DNA from: CAYNSB01 sp964399625
GTDB lineage: Bacteria > Planctomycetota > Phycisphaerae > Phycisphaerales > UBA1924
Assembly (NCBI GenBank): GCA_964399625.1
Contig: CAYNSB010000004.1
Coordinates: 1-64,000 of the forward strand
Length of the DNA stretch: 64,000 nt
Reading direction: 5' to 3'
Each line of letters begins with the position of its first letter. Within the stretch, counting starts at the first letter, position 1. Position numbers and translations under genes: made by a program. This document shows positions 16,922 through 26,154 of this stretch, piece after piece. The notes beneath the pieces are model-generated. The model ran no database searches, was not told the DNA's origin, and saw only the letters and a program-made list of their open reading frames with translations.

Positions 16922-17986
16922 TCATCGCGTTGCACTGATCGTCAGTGGCACGGCCCCGTACAACTCCGGCGTCACGGTCGGGCGGCCGACGCGGATGCCG
17001 CCCGTCGGCGGGGCCTTGCCCTGCTCCTTCATCAGGCGTCGCATGGCGACGGGCAGGGCGAACTCGACATCCTCCTCGAAGATGTCGCGTGTTTCGAGGG
17101 TCGCGCCGTAGCGGGTGACGAGCTCGCGGCACAGGCCCGCGACGAGGTCCTCCGGGGCCGAGGCCCCGGCGGTGAGCAGGATGGTGAGGCCGCCCCCGCG
17201 GGTCGCGGGCGAGGCCTTGGGCACGAACCAGTCGTCGCGCAGCTCGCTCACATCGTCGAGCAGGTGCGCGGGCGTGCCCACGTTGCGGGCGATCTCGGTG
17301 AGGCGCACCGAGTTGCTCGAGTTCGTGCTGCCCACGACCAGGACCAGATCGCACTCGGGCGCGAGCTTGCGCACCGCGTGCTGGCGGTTGGTCGTGGCGT
17401 AGCAGATATCCTCGCTGGGCGGGGCTTTGATGAGCGGAAAGGCCCGCTTGAGCGCGTCGATGATCACGCCGGCATCGTCGGTGGAGAGCGTCGTCTGCGT
17501 CAGGTACACGAGGCGTGCGGGGTCGCGGATCGTGAGGCGCGGGATGTCGTCGGGAGATTCGACGACCTGGATCGCGTCGGGCGCTTCACCGCTGGTGCCG
17601 ATGACCTCCTGGTGATCGCGGTGCCCGATCAGCAGGATCTGGAAGCCCTGCCGCGCGTAGCGGATGGCCTCGGAGTGGACCTTGGTGACGAGGGGGCACG
17701 TCGCGTCGATCGCGGTGAGCCCGCGCTCGCTGGCGAGGCGGCGGATGGCGGGCGAGACGCCGTGCGCGGAGAAGACGACGATCTCGCCGCGCGGGACGTC
17801 GGCGATATCATCGACGAAGACGACGCCACGATTCTTGAATCGCCCGACGACGTGGCGGTTGTGCACGATCTCGTGGTAGACGTAGATGGTGCGCCCGGGG
17901 AAGAGGTCGACCATCTGCGAGACGACCTCGACGGCCATGCCGACGCCGGCGCAGAAGCCACGTGGATTGGTGAGCAGGACGCGCAT
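16922..17986 (-). CDS. ispH: 4-hydroxy-3-methylbut-2-enyl diphosphate reductase
   Basis: The last enzyme of the MEP (non-mevalonate) isoprenoid pathway. It reduces HMBPP to IPP and DMAPP with a 4Fe-4S cluster. The start at 17986 gives the standard N-terminus MRVLLTNPRGFCAGV. All three cluster cysteines are visible in conserved contexts (GFCAGV, DATCPLVTKVH, DICYATTNRQ), and the TNSSNSVRL segment is present. Length (354) is normal. The frame extends to a GTG at 18082 without similarity. Its presence shows that the host makes isoprenoids by the MEP route, which bears on the HMG-CoA reductase gene at 29884. Confidence 0.93.
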   Translation of the reverse strand: MRVLLTNPRGFCAGVGMAVEVVSQMVDLFPGRTIYVYHEIVHNRHVVGRFKNRGVVFVDDIADVPRGEIVVFSAHGVSPAIRRLASERGLTAIDATCPLVTKVHSEAIRYARQGFQILLIGHRDHQEVIGTSGEAPDAIQVVESPDDIPRLTIRDPARLVYLTQTTLSTDDAGVIIDALKRAFPLIKAPPSEDICYATTNRQHAVRKLAPECDLVLVVGSTNSSNSVRLTEIARNVGTPAHLLDDVSELRDDWFVPKASPATRGGGLTILLTAGASAPEDLVAGLCRELVTRYGATLETRDIFEEDVEFALPVAMRRLMKEQGKAPPTGGIRVGRPTVTPELYGAVPLTISATR

Positions 17987-18241
17987 CGGGAGGCGTGGAT
18001 CGACCGTTGGCAAGGGTGGGGAGATCGTGTTCGTATCAGGATAGGGTGTTTGGTGCGATGCGACGACCGCGGGATTGCCCACGGGATGTCAAGGTTGGTT
18101 CAAATCGGAGAGGATGGATGCGGTTGACAAGGGGTTTGTTTATACTGACTCGGCGGGCGTGCGTTGCGTTCTGGCACGCGCGATGAGCGTGGGGTTTCTC
18201 GGGCGCGTTCTGCGCGACTCGAAGGTGCGGCAGGAGCGGGC

Positions 18242-18595
18242 ATGGGCAACGTGAAGCCGTGGCAGGTCGTGGTGATGGTGGTCGCGCTGGTGGCGGTCGC
18301 GGTGTCCACGTACACCACGTTCTCGGGGAGCGATCGTCCGCGCCTGGCCGATCGCCTTCGCGTCGTGGACATCAACACGGGGCGCGAGCTGATGATGCCC
18401 ATGAGCGATGTGAAGAACATCCCCGCGCTCAACGCGGAGACCAACACGTTCACGTACTTCCCCGTTGAGGAGCGTGACGGCAAGGTGTTCATCAAGGAGC
18501 GGTACATGGGCGCGGTGCCCAACGCCGAGGGCAAGCACGAGGCGCTCGTGGACGCCAAGACGGGCGAGATTTCGATCAAGGTTCCCGCGAAATAG
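18242..18595 (+). CDS. Small membrane-anchored protein upstream of prepilin
   Basis: A 117-residue protein with one N-terminal membrane segment (WQVVVMVVALVAVAVST) and a small exported domain that mentions no known motif. The start at 18242 has an AGGAG site six bases upstream. It precedes the prepilin gene by 20 bases on the same strand, so the two are probably an operon and may act together at the cell surface. The function is unknown. Confidence 0.68.
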   Translation: MGNVKPWQVVVMVVALVAVAVSTYTTFSGSDRPRLADRLRVVDINTGRELMMPMSDVKNIPALNAETNTFTYFPVEERDGKVFIKERYMGAVPNAEGKHEALVDAKTGEISIKVPAK

Positions 18596-18615
18596 CGCAT
18601 CGGGAGTGATCCAAC

Positions 18616-19650
18616 ATGACCAGCCATCGATCGGGTCGGACGCTGCGGCTGCCCGGGTTCACGCTCATCGAATTGCTGGTGGTGATCGCGATCATCGCGA
18701 TCCTGATCAGCATCCTGCTGCCCAGCCTGGCCGGTGCGCGCGAGGCCGCGCGGAGCATCGCGTGCTCCGCGATGCAGCGATCCCTCGTTCAGGGGCAGCA
18801 GCAGTACATGCTGGGGAACAAGGACTACTTCGCGTGCTCCAACACGTCGGGGGCGGACATCATCGCCCAGGTGGTGGACAACACGGGCGAGACGACGCCC
18901 AACACGCCCGTGCAGGAGTACGACTGGATCAGCCCGTGCCTGGGCGATTCGATGGGGTTGCCCGCCCAGCGGGTGCAGCGGTTCGCGCAGATCGTGAACA
19001 AGTACGGGTGCCCGTCGATGATGCTGCGGGTGCCGGTGTACACGTCCTCGACGGGCAAGGACCTGCGGACGTTCCAGGACTACGCGCAGAACACGGGGTT
19101 CAAGGGCAGCAGCTTCCTGATGCCGCACGCCTTCTCAGGGTTCCCGAGCTTTGACGTGGCCCGGGCCAACCCGTACAAGCGCTACCAGCTCAAGGCGAAC
19201 TTCGCGCAGCCGGTGAAGATCGCGGACACGTACCGCCCGCGCGAGGATCGCCTGGGCGTGCAGACGTCGCGCAAGGCGCTGTGCGCCGACGGGTTCCGCT
19301 ACTACGTCGGCGCGGACCGGTCGGCGGACTTCGACGCGAGCCCGTACACCTCGGGCAACCCTGGGTTCGGGGCGTTCACGTCCAACGGCCCCCTCTTCAT
19401 CAACAGCACCGAGTACGGGTACCCGCAGGGCGTGACCAACGACACCACCAATCAGAAGCTCTCCGCCCGGCACACGACCCTGAAGATGAACGTTGGTTTC
19501 TTCGACGGGCACGTGGGCGGGATGACGCTCAAGGAGGCCCGCTCGGACGGAACGCCGTGGTACCCGGGCAACAGCGAGTTCAATGGGCAGAGCGCCACGC
19601 CCGAGTCCATCGAGTTCTACAAGGACAAGAAGAGCAAGATCATCCCGTAG
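18616..19650 (+). CDS. Type II secretion-like prepilin with H-X9-DG-type C-terminus
   Basis: A pseudopilin-like secreted protein of 344 residues. The prepilin peptidase site and N-methylation motif are clear (G-FTLIELLVVIAIIAIL); cleavage would fall after the Gly before FTLIE. The long globular domain ends with NVGFFDGHVGGMTL, a variant of the C-terminal motif found in the large prepilin families of planctomycetes. These proteins are abundant in the phylum and their roles are mostly unknown. A strong terminator follows. Confidence 0.85.
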   Translation: MTSHRSGRTLRLPGFTLIELLVVIAIIAILISILLPSLAGAREAARSIACSAMQRSLVQGQQQYMLGNKDYFACSNTSGADIIAQVVDNTGETTPNTPVQEYDWISPCLGDSMGLPAQRVQRFAQIVNKYGCPSMMLRVPVYTSSTGKDLRTFQDYAQNTGFKGSSFLMPHAFSGFPSFDVARANPYKRYQLKANFAQPVKIADTYRPREDRLGVQTSRKALCADGFRYYVGADRSADFDASPYTSGNPGFGAFTSNGPLFINSTEYGYPQGVTNDTTNQKLSARHTTLKMNVGFFDGHVGGMTLKEARSDGTPWYPGNSEFNGQSATPESIEFYKDKKSKIIP

Positions 19651-19671
19651 GCGCAGGCGAGAGTTGCACCA

Positions 19672-19712
19672 ACGAAAGAGCCCACCCCTGCGGGTGGGCT
19701 CTGTTCTTTCGT
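19672..19712. terminator. Bidirectional terminator between prepilin and tig
   Basis: An eleven-base perfect stem (AGAGCCCACCC / GGGTGGGCTCT) with a four-base loop is extended by an outer ACGAAAG/CTTTCGT pairing. It lies between two convergent genes and is T-rich on one side and A-rich on the other, so it can serve both. Confidence 0.85.
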
Positions 19713-19740
19713 GCGTGAAGAAATCGGTTCGTCGCGGCGA

Positions 19741-21210
19741 TTACTCGCCCTTCTTCTTGCCCTTGGCGGACTTGGCGGGCTTGTCGTTGCCGGCGTCCTT
19801 GGCCTCGCTCTTGGCGCTCTTGGACCCGCTCTTGGGCTTGTCCTCCGCGTCCTTGTTCTTGGCCTCGATCGCCTTGGCGTACTCCTCGGGCGAGACCTCC
19901 TTCACGCTCGCCATCGCGAGGATCGCGTCGAAGGTCTTGTGCTCGCGGAGCTGCTGGTAGATGCCGCCCACCTGGTTGCGGGCGATAAGCTCCTGGCGGA
20001 GCATGTCGGGGCGGATGTTTCGCTCGGCGGCGATCTGGGCAATGCGCCCGTTCATCTCGCCCTCGCTGACCTGGATGTTCATCTGGTCGGCGGCCTTGCT
20101 CAGGATGAAGAAGAGCTTGAGCTCGCCCTGGGCCAGGGCGGTGGAGCTGGCGCGGAGCTCGGCCATGTGCTCCTCGATCTGCGTCGCCTCGTGCCCGCGG
20201 TACATGAGCTCGAGCCGCTGACGCTGGAGCGTGCGTGCGGCCTGCTGCGTGCTGAGGCGCTCGGGGAGCTCCATCTGCGTGTGCTCAAGGAGGTAGCGTG
20301 CGACCTGCTGGCGCATCGCGGCGGTCTGCTGGATCACGCCGCGCTGCGTGAGGCGGGCGCGGATCGCGTCCTTGAGCGAGCCCTCGTCGCTGAACCCGTA
20401 GCGGGAGATCAGCTCGGAGAGATCGGCGGGGATGATTCGATCGCAACGCTCGACCTTGAACGTGATCGTCAGCGCGGCGCCGCGGATGGCCTCGACCTCG
20501 TGGTTCTCGGGGCCGGTGGTCTTGATCGTCGCGGTCTCGCCGGCCTTGGGCGATCCGAGCTGACGCGAGAAGTCGTCGACCATGACGCCCAGGATCATGC
20601 CCTTGCCGCCCTTGTCCGCGGCGGGGACCTGCACGACGGCGCCCTTGATGTTGTAGAACTCCGTGCCGTCGGCGCCCTTCATCACGCCGTGACCGGTGAG
20701 GTAGTCGCCCGCCTCCGGGTTGTCGCGGGACTCGAGGCGTCCCTCGTTGATCTGGAACTTCTTGACCTCGTCATCGACGGTCGCGGCGGGAACCTCGAAG
20801 TTCGGCTTGAGGATCTCGAGCCCGTCGAGCTTGGGCAGGTCGAACTCGGGCATCACCTCGATATCGACGACGAAGGAGAGGTCCTGTCCCTCGCGGACCT
20901 CGATGCCCTCGAGCTCGGCTGCGGCGTCGCCCACGACCTTGAGCTTGTGCTCCTGCACGGCGCTCTGGACGGCCTCGGAGACGAGGGCACGCTTCGCATC
21001 GTCGCGAAGGGCGGGGCCGAACTTCTTCTCCACGAGGTGGCGGGGAGCGCGCCCGCGGCGGAAGCCCGGGAGCTGAGCGTCGGCGACGATCGAGTCCACG
21101 CCCTGGCGGAGCTTGGCGGAGACGACGTCGGCGGGGATGGAGATCGAGACGCGCTTGCGGCTGGGGCCGGCGTCGGTGATGGTGACTTTCTGGGCGGTCG
21201 CGGTGGTCAT
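19741..21210 (-). CDS. tig: Trigger factor, ribosome-associated chaperone
   Basis: Folds nascent chains at the ribosome exit tunnel. The ribosome-docking signature GFRRGRAPRHLVEKKFG is present in the N-terminal domain. It is followed by a PPIase-like middle region with weak similarity and a helical C-terminal domain. The start at 21210 (MTTATAQK) fits the family; a longer frame to 21261 does not. The last 45 residues are a Lys/Ser/Ala-rich tail (KSGSKSAKSEAKDAG) not usual in trigger factor. No clp genes follow, in contrast to many bacteria. Confidence 0.9.
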   Translation of the reverse strand: MTTATAQKVTITDAGPSRKRVSISIPADVVSAKLRQGVDSIVADAQLPGFRRGRAPRHLVEKKFGPALRDDAKRALVSEAVQSAVQEHKLKVVGDAAAELEGIEVREGQDLSFVVDIEVMPEFDLPKLDGLEILKPNFEVPAATVDDEVKKFQINEGRLESRDNPEAGDYLTGHGVMKGADGTEFYNIKGAVVQVPAADKGGKGMILGVMVDDFSRQLGSPKAGETATIKTTGPENHEVEAIRGAALTITFKVERCDRIIPADLSELISRYGFSDEGSLKDAIRARLTQRGVIQQTAAMRQQVARYLLEHTQMELPERLSTQQAARTLQRQRLELMYRGHEATQIEEHMAELRASSTALAQGELKLFFILSKAADQMNIQVSEGEMNGRIAQIAAERNIRPDMLRQELIARNQVGGIYQQLREHKTFDAILAMASVKEVSPEEYAKAIEAKNKDAEDKPKSGSKSAKSEAKDAGNDKPAKSAKGKKKGE

Positions 21211-21360
21211 GGGGCGGCTCCGGGGCGCAGTGCGATGGGGCGCGGGGTTGCCGCGCTGCAAGGGCGAAGTTTAGCGCGTGCGGTCGGAGAGGCCAAGGGC
21301 GTTGCTCGGGGTCGTTGGAGGGGCTACATTTCCACCCGCCGCGGGAGGGCCCGCGGCTTC

Positions 21361-21444
21361 GGGCGTGTGCCGGAGTGGCCAATCGGGCCAGACTGTAAAT
21401 CTGGTGGCTTAACGCCTACGGTGGTTCGAATCCACCCGCGCCCA
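21361..21444 (+). tRNA. tRNA-Tyr (anticodon GTA)
   Basis: A class II tRNA cloverleaf. The acceptor stem pairs GGGCGTG with CGCGCCC, the anticodon stem is CAGA/TCTGG around the loop CTGTAAA, which reads GTA. A long variable arm follows (TGGCTTAACGCC), and the T-arm is GGTGGTTCGAATCCACC. The terminal CCA is not encoded. It stands alone, divergent from tig. Confidence 0.95.
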
Positions 21445-21454
21445 CTTTCACGTT

Positions 21455-21486
21455 CTGCACCAAGCCGCGCCGGCGGTTTGGTGCAG
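21455..21486 (+). terminator. Hairpin downstream of tRNA-Tyr
   Basis: A nine-base stem (CTGCACCAA / TTGGTGCAG) with an inner GCCG/CGGC stem starts ten bases past the tRNA. A run of four T's follows only at about 21498. It is a likely transcription end or processing structure for the tRNA. Confidence 0.5.
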
Positions 21487-21604
21487 CGATTCCGGGGGAT
21501 TTTGCGCTGCCCTCCGAGGGCGAGCAACGGGGGCTACAGCGGCCGGAGGCCAGCGCACTCCGCGTTGACCACTGCGTGAGCGGAACCCAGCCCTGGGATC
21601 TTTT

Positions 21605-24214
21605 CTAGGGGCACCCTGTGCGGAACTTGCCCAGGAAGCAGACAAAGTCCGACGCGCTCAGTTGCGGCGAGGTCGAGTTGCCATCGCAATTGGCGTACGC
21701 GACCCGGAAGCTGTCCCGAAACGCGGTGAGGAAGCAGACGAAGTCCGCGGCCGAGAGGGCGGGCGACGTGGTGCTCGCGTCGCAGTTGGCGTAGCCGCCG
21801 ACCCGTGCCTCGACGAGGGTGGCGGAGCGGCTCTCGCCGCACGAGTTGCTCGCGTAGGCGACGTAGTACGTCGCATCGGCGGGGCCGGGATCGGTGATCG
21901 TCAGCGTGGCGGTGGTAGCGCCCGAGACGACCGAGCCTGTGCCCGTGGGGCCGTCGAGCAGCGGCTCGAACTGGCGGGTCGTTCGGTTGTAGCGCTCCCA
22001 GCGCCGGGAGGTGATCGCCGGATTGGCGACGAACCTTGCGGTGAGCGTGATGGGCTGTCCGCTGCAGACGGCGACGATGCCCTGCGTGCCGAGCCCGGAG
22101 AGCGCGTGGCTCGGGTCCTCCATGGGCGGGGCCGCGAAGCTGAGCGGATAGACGAGGTATCCATCCTTGCCCCCGGCGAAGTGGAGGTTGGAGCCGTCGT
22201 ACGCCAGTGCGCGGGTGCTGTTCGTCAGCGGACTCCCGATCGGGGCGATCTGCGTGATGATCGGCGCATCGGGGTTGCTCACGTTCAGCCTGATGAGCCT
22301 TCCGCCAATGAGCACGCCCAGCCCAGTCGCGAACGGGAAATCGCTGAGTATCGCGGTGTCCGTGGCGTAGGCGGTGCTGGTGCTGAGCAGCGTCTGGGAG
22401 CGGAGCGTGGGCACCGTCGGGTTCGAGAGGTTGTACGCCTTGAGCACGTTCACGTCCGTCAGCCAGGCGGTCGTGGAGTTTCCGAAGGGCACAAGGATGG
22501 TGTCCGACGGTGAGGGGATGACGCCGACGGTCGCCGGCGCTCCGGCCGCGGCGACGGACAGAATCTGCGTGCGATCGTTGGCGGCGAAGATTGAGTTGCC
22601 GCCCACGATGAGGCGAGGCGGCTGCTGCGAGAACGAGGAGCCCGGCCAGAACTTCGGGAGGTAGACGCCGTCGGTCAGCGCGAACGTGCTGGTGATCGAC
22701 ATCGCCGCGAGGTTGGAGGCCGTGATCGTGAGGAGCTGGTGCGCGGTGCTCGACCCCGCCACCAGGCGTGTGCAATAGACGTGTCGCACGCCGTTGTTGT
22801 CAACGCCCGCGTCCATTCCCTTGACCTGCCCCGGGATGTCCAGGAAGCCCTGCACCGAGATCCCAACGCCATCGACGTGGTACGCGATGAGCCGGGTGGT
22901 CACGTTCGGCGAGGTTCCGGTGTAGTCCGTGGCGAAGAGCGTGCCATCGCCCAGGAGAGCGGTGCACGCGCCAAAGCCGTAGTAGCTCGGGCCGGACTTG
23001 AGGTGCCCCGCGGGAACTGGCGCGCCCGCCGCGGGCGTCAGGATGTACCACATGTCGCCGGTGCTGCTCGTGAGCAACGAGAACGCGGGATTGAGCCTGA
23101 TCACGTTGGTCGTGTCGCCGGGCATGACATCCGTGAAGACGCCGGGCGTGCTCGTGAAGCCGCTGGTCGAGTTGTACTTCACTCGGATCAGTTCCCCGTT
23201 GGATTGGGGAATGAACGCCGACGGAGAGTTCACGCCCAGGCTCTGGTTCCATGAGTTGAAGTCGAGGGACAGGGACGCGCCGACCTGCGCGAGCGTGGTC
23301 GGGTTGTAGACGCGCAGCTGCTCCGGAAACGCGTCGCTGTCCAGCCGCAGGATCCCGGTGTTGCTCGCGATCAGTTCGTCGAAGGTCAGGTCGATGTTGA
23401 GCGTCGCGTTGACGACGCTCAGCGTCGGATTCGCGGCGTTGGCGAGGCTCCAGAGTTCCAACGCCCCGCCGTTGATGTTCCGCGTCAGCGCGTACAGGCC
23501 GGGGAGATTGGGGGCCTTGGAGAGGCGGACTCCCTGGCGGTTGCTGTTGCCGACGCGTCGGACTTCGGTCGGGGCGAGCGGGTCGCTGATGTCCAGCACG
23601 AGCATCGAGTTCGTCTGCGGCGTTCCTTCCTCGATCGAGAGGTACGCGAAGCTGCCGACCACCTCGACATCATTGAAGTACGTCACGCCGCTCGGTCGGT
23701 TGAAGGCCGTGCGCAGCACCGGCGCCGCAGGATTGCTGATGTCCACGATGTACAGCGCGAGCCCGTTGACCAGGTAGACGAAGTTGCCCTTCACGCGCAG
23801 GCGGCTCAAGCCGAACGAGTTCGGAATCGTGATCTGCCCCAGAAGCGACGGCGCGGCGGCGTTGGAGCAGTTGATGCCGTAGAGCGTGACGCCATCGGTC
23901 GCCCAGATTCGCCCCGAAATCTCGGTGTGCATGGCGGTCACCGGGCGATCCAGCCCGAGACGCGACAGCACCTGCGGCGTGCCCGAGACCAGCGGCACGC
24001 TCTCGAAGCTGATGAAGCGTCCACGCGCGACGGCCTGCACCGCGGTCTGCGGCAGGCTCGTGCCTCCGCCGTCGCAGGTGGGGCCGGGACTTCCGCCGAT
24101 CTCGAAGAGCGCGGGGCTCGGACATTGCGCCATCGCGTGCCCAGAAAGAGCCGCAAGCGCGGCCACGAGCGAGGCACGATCCAGCCAGGGCAGACGGCGG
24201 GTTCCGTTGATCAT
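21605..24214 (-). CDS. Secreted LVIVD-repeat protein with GC-type dockerin
   Basis: An exported protein of 869 residues. The signal peptide is residues 1-29 (MINGTRRLPWLDRASLVAAL..., ending MAQ), and a GAGGAG site lies eight bases before the start. Repeats of LVIVD type (for example NFVYLVNGLALYIVDISNP and MLVLDISDPLAPTEVR) suggest a beta-propeller. An Ig-like domain follows (about residues 720-810). The C-terminus carries two dockerin-like repeats (YANCD...SAADFVCFL and YANCDGN...SASDFVCFL). GC-type dockerin repeats are a hallmark of Phycisphaerae surface proteins; they are thought to anchor or bind calcium. The ligand is unknown. It is the last of three neighbouring secreted-protein genes. 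Confidence 0.82.
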   Translation of the reverse strand: MINGTRRLPWLDRASLVAALAALSGHAMAQCPSPALFEIGGSPGPTCDGGGTSLPQTAVQAVARGRFISFESVPLVSGTPQVLSRLGLDRPVTAMHTEISGRIWATDGVTLYGINCSNAAAPSLLGQITIPNSFGLSRLRVKGNFVYLVNGLALYIVDISNPAAPVLRTAFNRPSGVTYFNDVEVVGSFAYLSIEEGTPQTNSMLVLDISDPLAPTEVRRVGNSNRQGVRLSKAPNLPGLYALTRNINGGALELWSLANAANPTLSVVNATLNIDLTFDELIASNTGILRLDSDAFPEQLRVYNPTTLAQVGASLSLDFNSWNQSLGVNSPSAFIPQSNGELIRVKYNSTSGFTSTPGVFTDVMPGDTTNVIRLNPAFSLLTSSTGDMWYILTPAAGAPVPAGHLKSGPSYYGFGACTALLGDGTLFATDYTGTSPNVTTRLIAYHVDGVGISVQGFLDIPGQVKGMDAGVDNNGVRHVYCTRLVAGSSTAHQLLTITASNLAAMSITSTFALTDGVYLPKFWPGSSFSQQPPRLIVGGNSIFAANDRTQILSVAAAGAPATVGVIPSPSDTILVPFGNSTTAWLTDVNVLKAYNLSNPTVPTLRSQTLLSTSTAYATDTAILSDFPFATGLGVLIGGRLIRLNVSNPDAPIITQIAPIGSPLTNSTRALAYDGSNLHFAGGKDGYLVYPLSFAAPPMEDPSHALSGLGTQGIVAVCSGQPITLTARFVANPAITSRRWERYNRTTRQFEPLLDGPTGTGSVVSGATTATLTITDPGPADATYYVAYASNSCGESRSATLVEARVGGYANCDASTTSPALSAADFVCFLTAFRDSFRVAYANCDGNSTSPQLSASDFVCFLGKFRTGCP

Positions 24215-24279
24215 CGCATTTCTCCTCACACTCGCGGGCGCGGGTTGGGCCGCGTCGGGCGTCAACACTTCAAGAGGGC

Positions 24280-24744
24280 TCACGGACATCCGGCGCGGAA
24301 CGCGCCGACAAAGCAGACGAAATCGGCCGCGGACAACGTGGGCGGCGTGGTGTTGCCATCGCAGTTGGCGTACGCGTCGCCGGAGCGGAACTTGCCCAGG
24401 AAGCACACGAAATCCGCGGCGGAGAGCAGCGGTGCGGAGATGTTGCCGTCGCAGTTTGCATAGCACGGGGCGACCGCCGTCGCGTTCCAGAATCCACCCA
24501 GGACCGCGAAGGTGCCGCCGCTCATCTGCCCCGCGTCGAGCTGCCCGACGGTGCCGGTGACGCTGAACGTGCCCGCGGCGCTAGCGCCCCCACCGCCATC
24601 GAGGGCGAAAGCAACGATCGAGAACTGGGCGTGGGCGGAGCAGGGAGCCGAGGCGAGCGCCGCGATCGCCAGCCCGAGGGGCGAGAGCGCCCACGCCAAG
24701 GCGCGACGTCCCGGAGTCGTTGTCCGCATCGATCGAGCGCGCAT
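24280..24744 (-). CDS. Small secreted protein with GC-type dockerin repeats
   Basis: A 154-residue exported protein. The signal peptide ends near residue 39 (SAPCSAHAQ). The short mature domain has FALDGGGGASAAGTFSVTGT, followed by two dockerin-like repeats (YANCDGNISAPLLSAADFVC and YANCDGNTTPPTLSAADFVC). The start at 24744 has an AAGGAG site about eight bases upstream. The dockerin repeats are nearly identical to those in the 869-residue neighbour, which suggests tandem origin. The N-terminal domain is common before dockerins in planctomycetes and has no known role. Confidence 0.78.
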   Translation of the reverse strand: MRARSMRTTTPGRRALAWALSPLGLAIAALASAPCSAHAQFSIVAFALDGGGGASAAGTFSVTGTVGQLDAGQMSGGTFAVLGGFWNATAVAPCYANCDGNISAPLLSAADFVCFLGKFRSGDAYANCDGNTTPPTLSAADFVCFVGAFRAGCP

Positions 24745-24805
24745 GGCTCATCTCCTTGAAGTGACGTGGTGGTACGAGGACGCTGCACGGATCCGCCCAA
24801 GCGTT

Positions 24806-25897
24806 CTACCGCGGGCCGACCGCTATGAAGTGGAAGGGCCCGTCTCCGAATTGTGTTGAGACGATGAGCAGAACCTGCGCCGAAGACGTGGTGATGTTGT
24901 CAACGTTCACATACGTGAAGGCGCCGGATCCCTGAGGAATGTCTCCGGACGATGCAATCGTCGGAGCGGCGGAGAACGGCGTTGTGAAGGTGATCGTGTA
25001 GTGACCCACATCGGTGTGCGCGATCGAGAAGCCGCTCCCGGCCACGATGGCACCCGCGGTCGAGATCGTTCCGCGCACGATCCGCAGGTTCTCATCGCCC
25101 GAGACTGCTTTCAGGGCGCCGGTCGGCCCGAGGCGGATGTCGCCACGAACATCGAGCAGTGAGAGTGGGCTCGACGTTCCGATGCCGACGTTGCCGCCGC
25201 CCAGCGTGCTCAGGACGATGTCGCCACCCGAGCGAGCGTTGACGATGGAAAGATCGGGGTCGCCCGCCGTGCCGTACCCGACCCACCCTCGCTCCGTGTT
25301 TGAGTTGTCGCGCAGGCTGACGTATCCGACCTGAGTGCCGCCGGCGCCACCCGAGGAATTGGTGTCCTGCAGGGCCAGCGTGGGATCGGTGCCGGCGATG
25401 TGGAGCGAGTGGGTGGGAAAGATCGTGCCGATGCCCACCTTTCCCGTGTTGTCCACGAACACGGCGTTGGCGATCGAGCCGTTCGGCGCGTCCAGGGTAA
25501 ACGCGCTGCGGGCGTGGGTGGCGAGGGGCGCTGGCGTGATGGGCTGGCGTGGCTCGAGGATGGTGAAGCCGCTCGGATCGGAGCAGTCCGTCCCCGTGTC
25601 GCGACGCACCTGGACCTCGATGAATCGCGGGGCGGTGGTCGAGAACTGGTTGCCGAAGTCCATGGTGGCCGTGAAGGTTCCGGCGGTCACAAGGATGTTG
25701 TCCACGCACTGGGTCGTGCCGATGAGCGTCCCGCCCGTGCCCGCGTCGAAGAGGCGGAATCGGAAGTCGTGAAGCCCATTGGCGGGAAGGCCGGCGTCCT
25801 TGAGCTGGCCTTGATATGTGAAAGCGGTGGTCTGGGCGTTCGCGAGGGCCGAGATCATCCCCAACTGAAGAACCGCCAGAACAAGTTGAGACCTCAT
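24806..25897 (-). CDS. Secreted protein resembling tail-fibre-like repeat proteins
   Basis: A 363-residue exported protein with a signal peptide (about residues 1-22, ending ANAQ). The first part (FTYQGQLKDAGLPANGLHDF) is a widespread beta-sandwich module. The middle contains repeats of the form VGIGT.FP.HSLHI and VGIGTSSPLSLLDVRGDI, which resemble phage-fibre or adhesin repeats. The start at 25897 has a GGAG site at the right distance. No dockerin is present, unlike in its two downstream neighbours. It is probably a surface or matrix protein; nothing in the sequence shows an enzyme. Confidence 0.72.
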   Translation of the reverse strand: MRSQLVLAVLQLGMISALANAQTTAFTYQGQLKDAGLPANGLHDFRFRLFDAGTGGTLIGTTQCVDNILVTAGTFTATMDFGNQFSTTAPRFIEVQVRRDTGTDCSDPSGFTILEPRQPITPAPLATHARSAFTLDAPNGSIANAVFVDNTGKVGIGTIFPTHSLHIAGTDPTLALQDTNSSGGAGGTQVGYVSLRDNSNTERGWVGYGTAGDPDLSIVNARSGGDIVLSTLGGGNVGIGTSSPLSLLDVRGDIRLGPTGALKAVSGDENLRIVRGTISTAGAIVAGSGFSIAHTDVGHYTITFTTPFSAAPTIASSGDIPQGSGAFTYVNVDNITTSSAQVLLIVSTQFGDGPFHFIAVGPR

Positions 25898-26154
25898 GGG
25901 AATCTCCGTTGCGGGTGTGGTGTTGCCCGCCAAGCGGAGAAACGTGCGCGGCAGCGCCCGGAAATCGGACTCATTCGAACAAACTTCCTTGGGAATGGGG
26001 CTGGGCGGGCGCGAAAGGGGGCCTTGGCGCTCGCCGCGGCTCGATCGAAATCAAATCGCAGAAGGGGCCTGTTGCGGTCAACACGAGGAGCGGGCGCAAT
26101 GCACGGATGCCCAACGGCGTTGGAGGAGGACGCCGGTCTGGCAGCGCTGCGGTG

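Noticed and set aside
18090..18115. T-loop-like GGTTCAAATC sequence suggesting a tRNA
   Set aside because: The flanking bases do not form a T-stem, and no anticodon or acceptor stem can be built.
18124..18146. TTGACA and TATACT boxes upstream of the small membrane protein
   Set aside because: The spacer is only 11 bases, too short for a sigma-70 promoter, though TATACT alone might be a -10.
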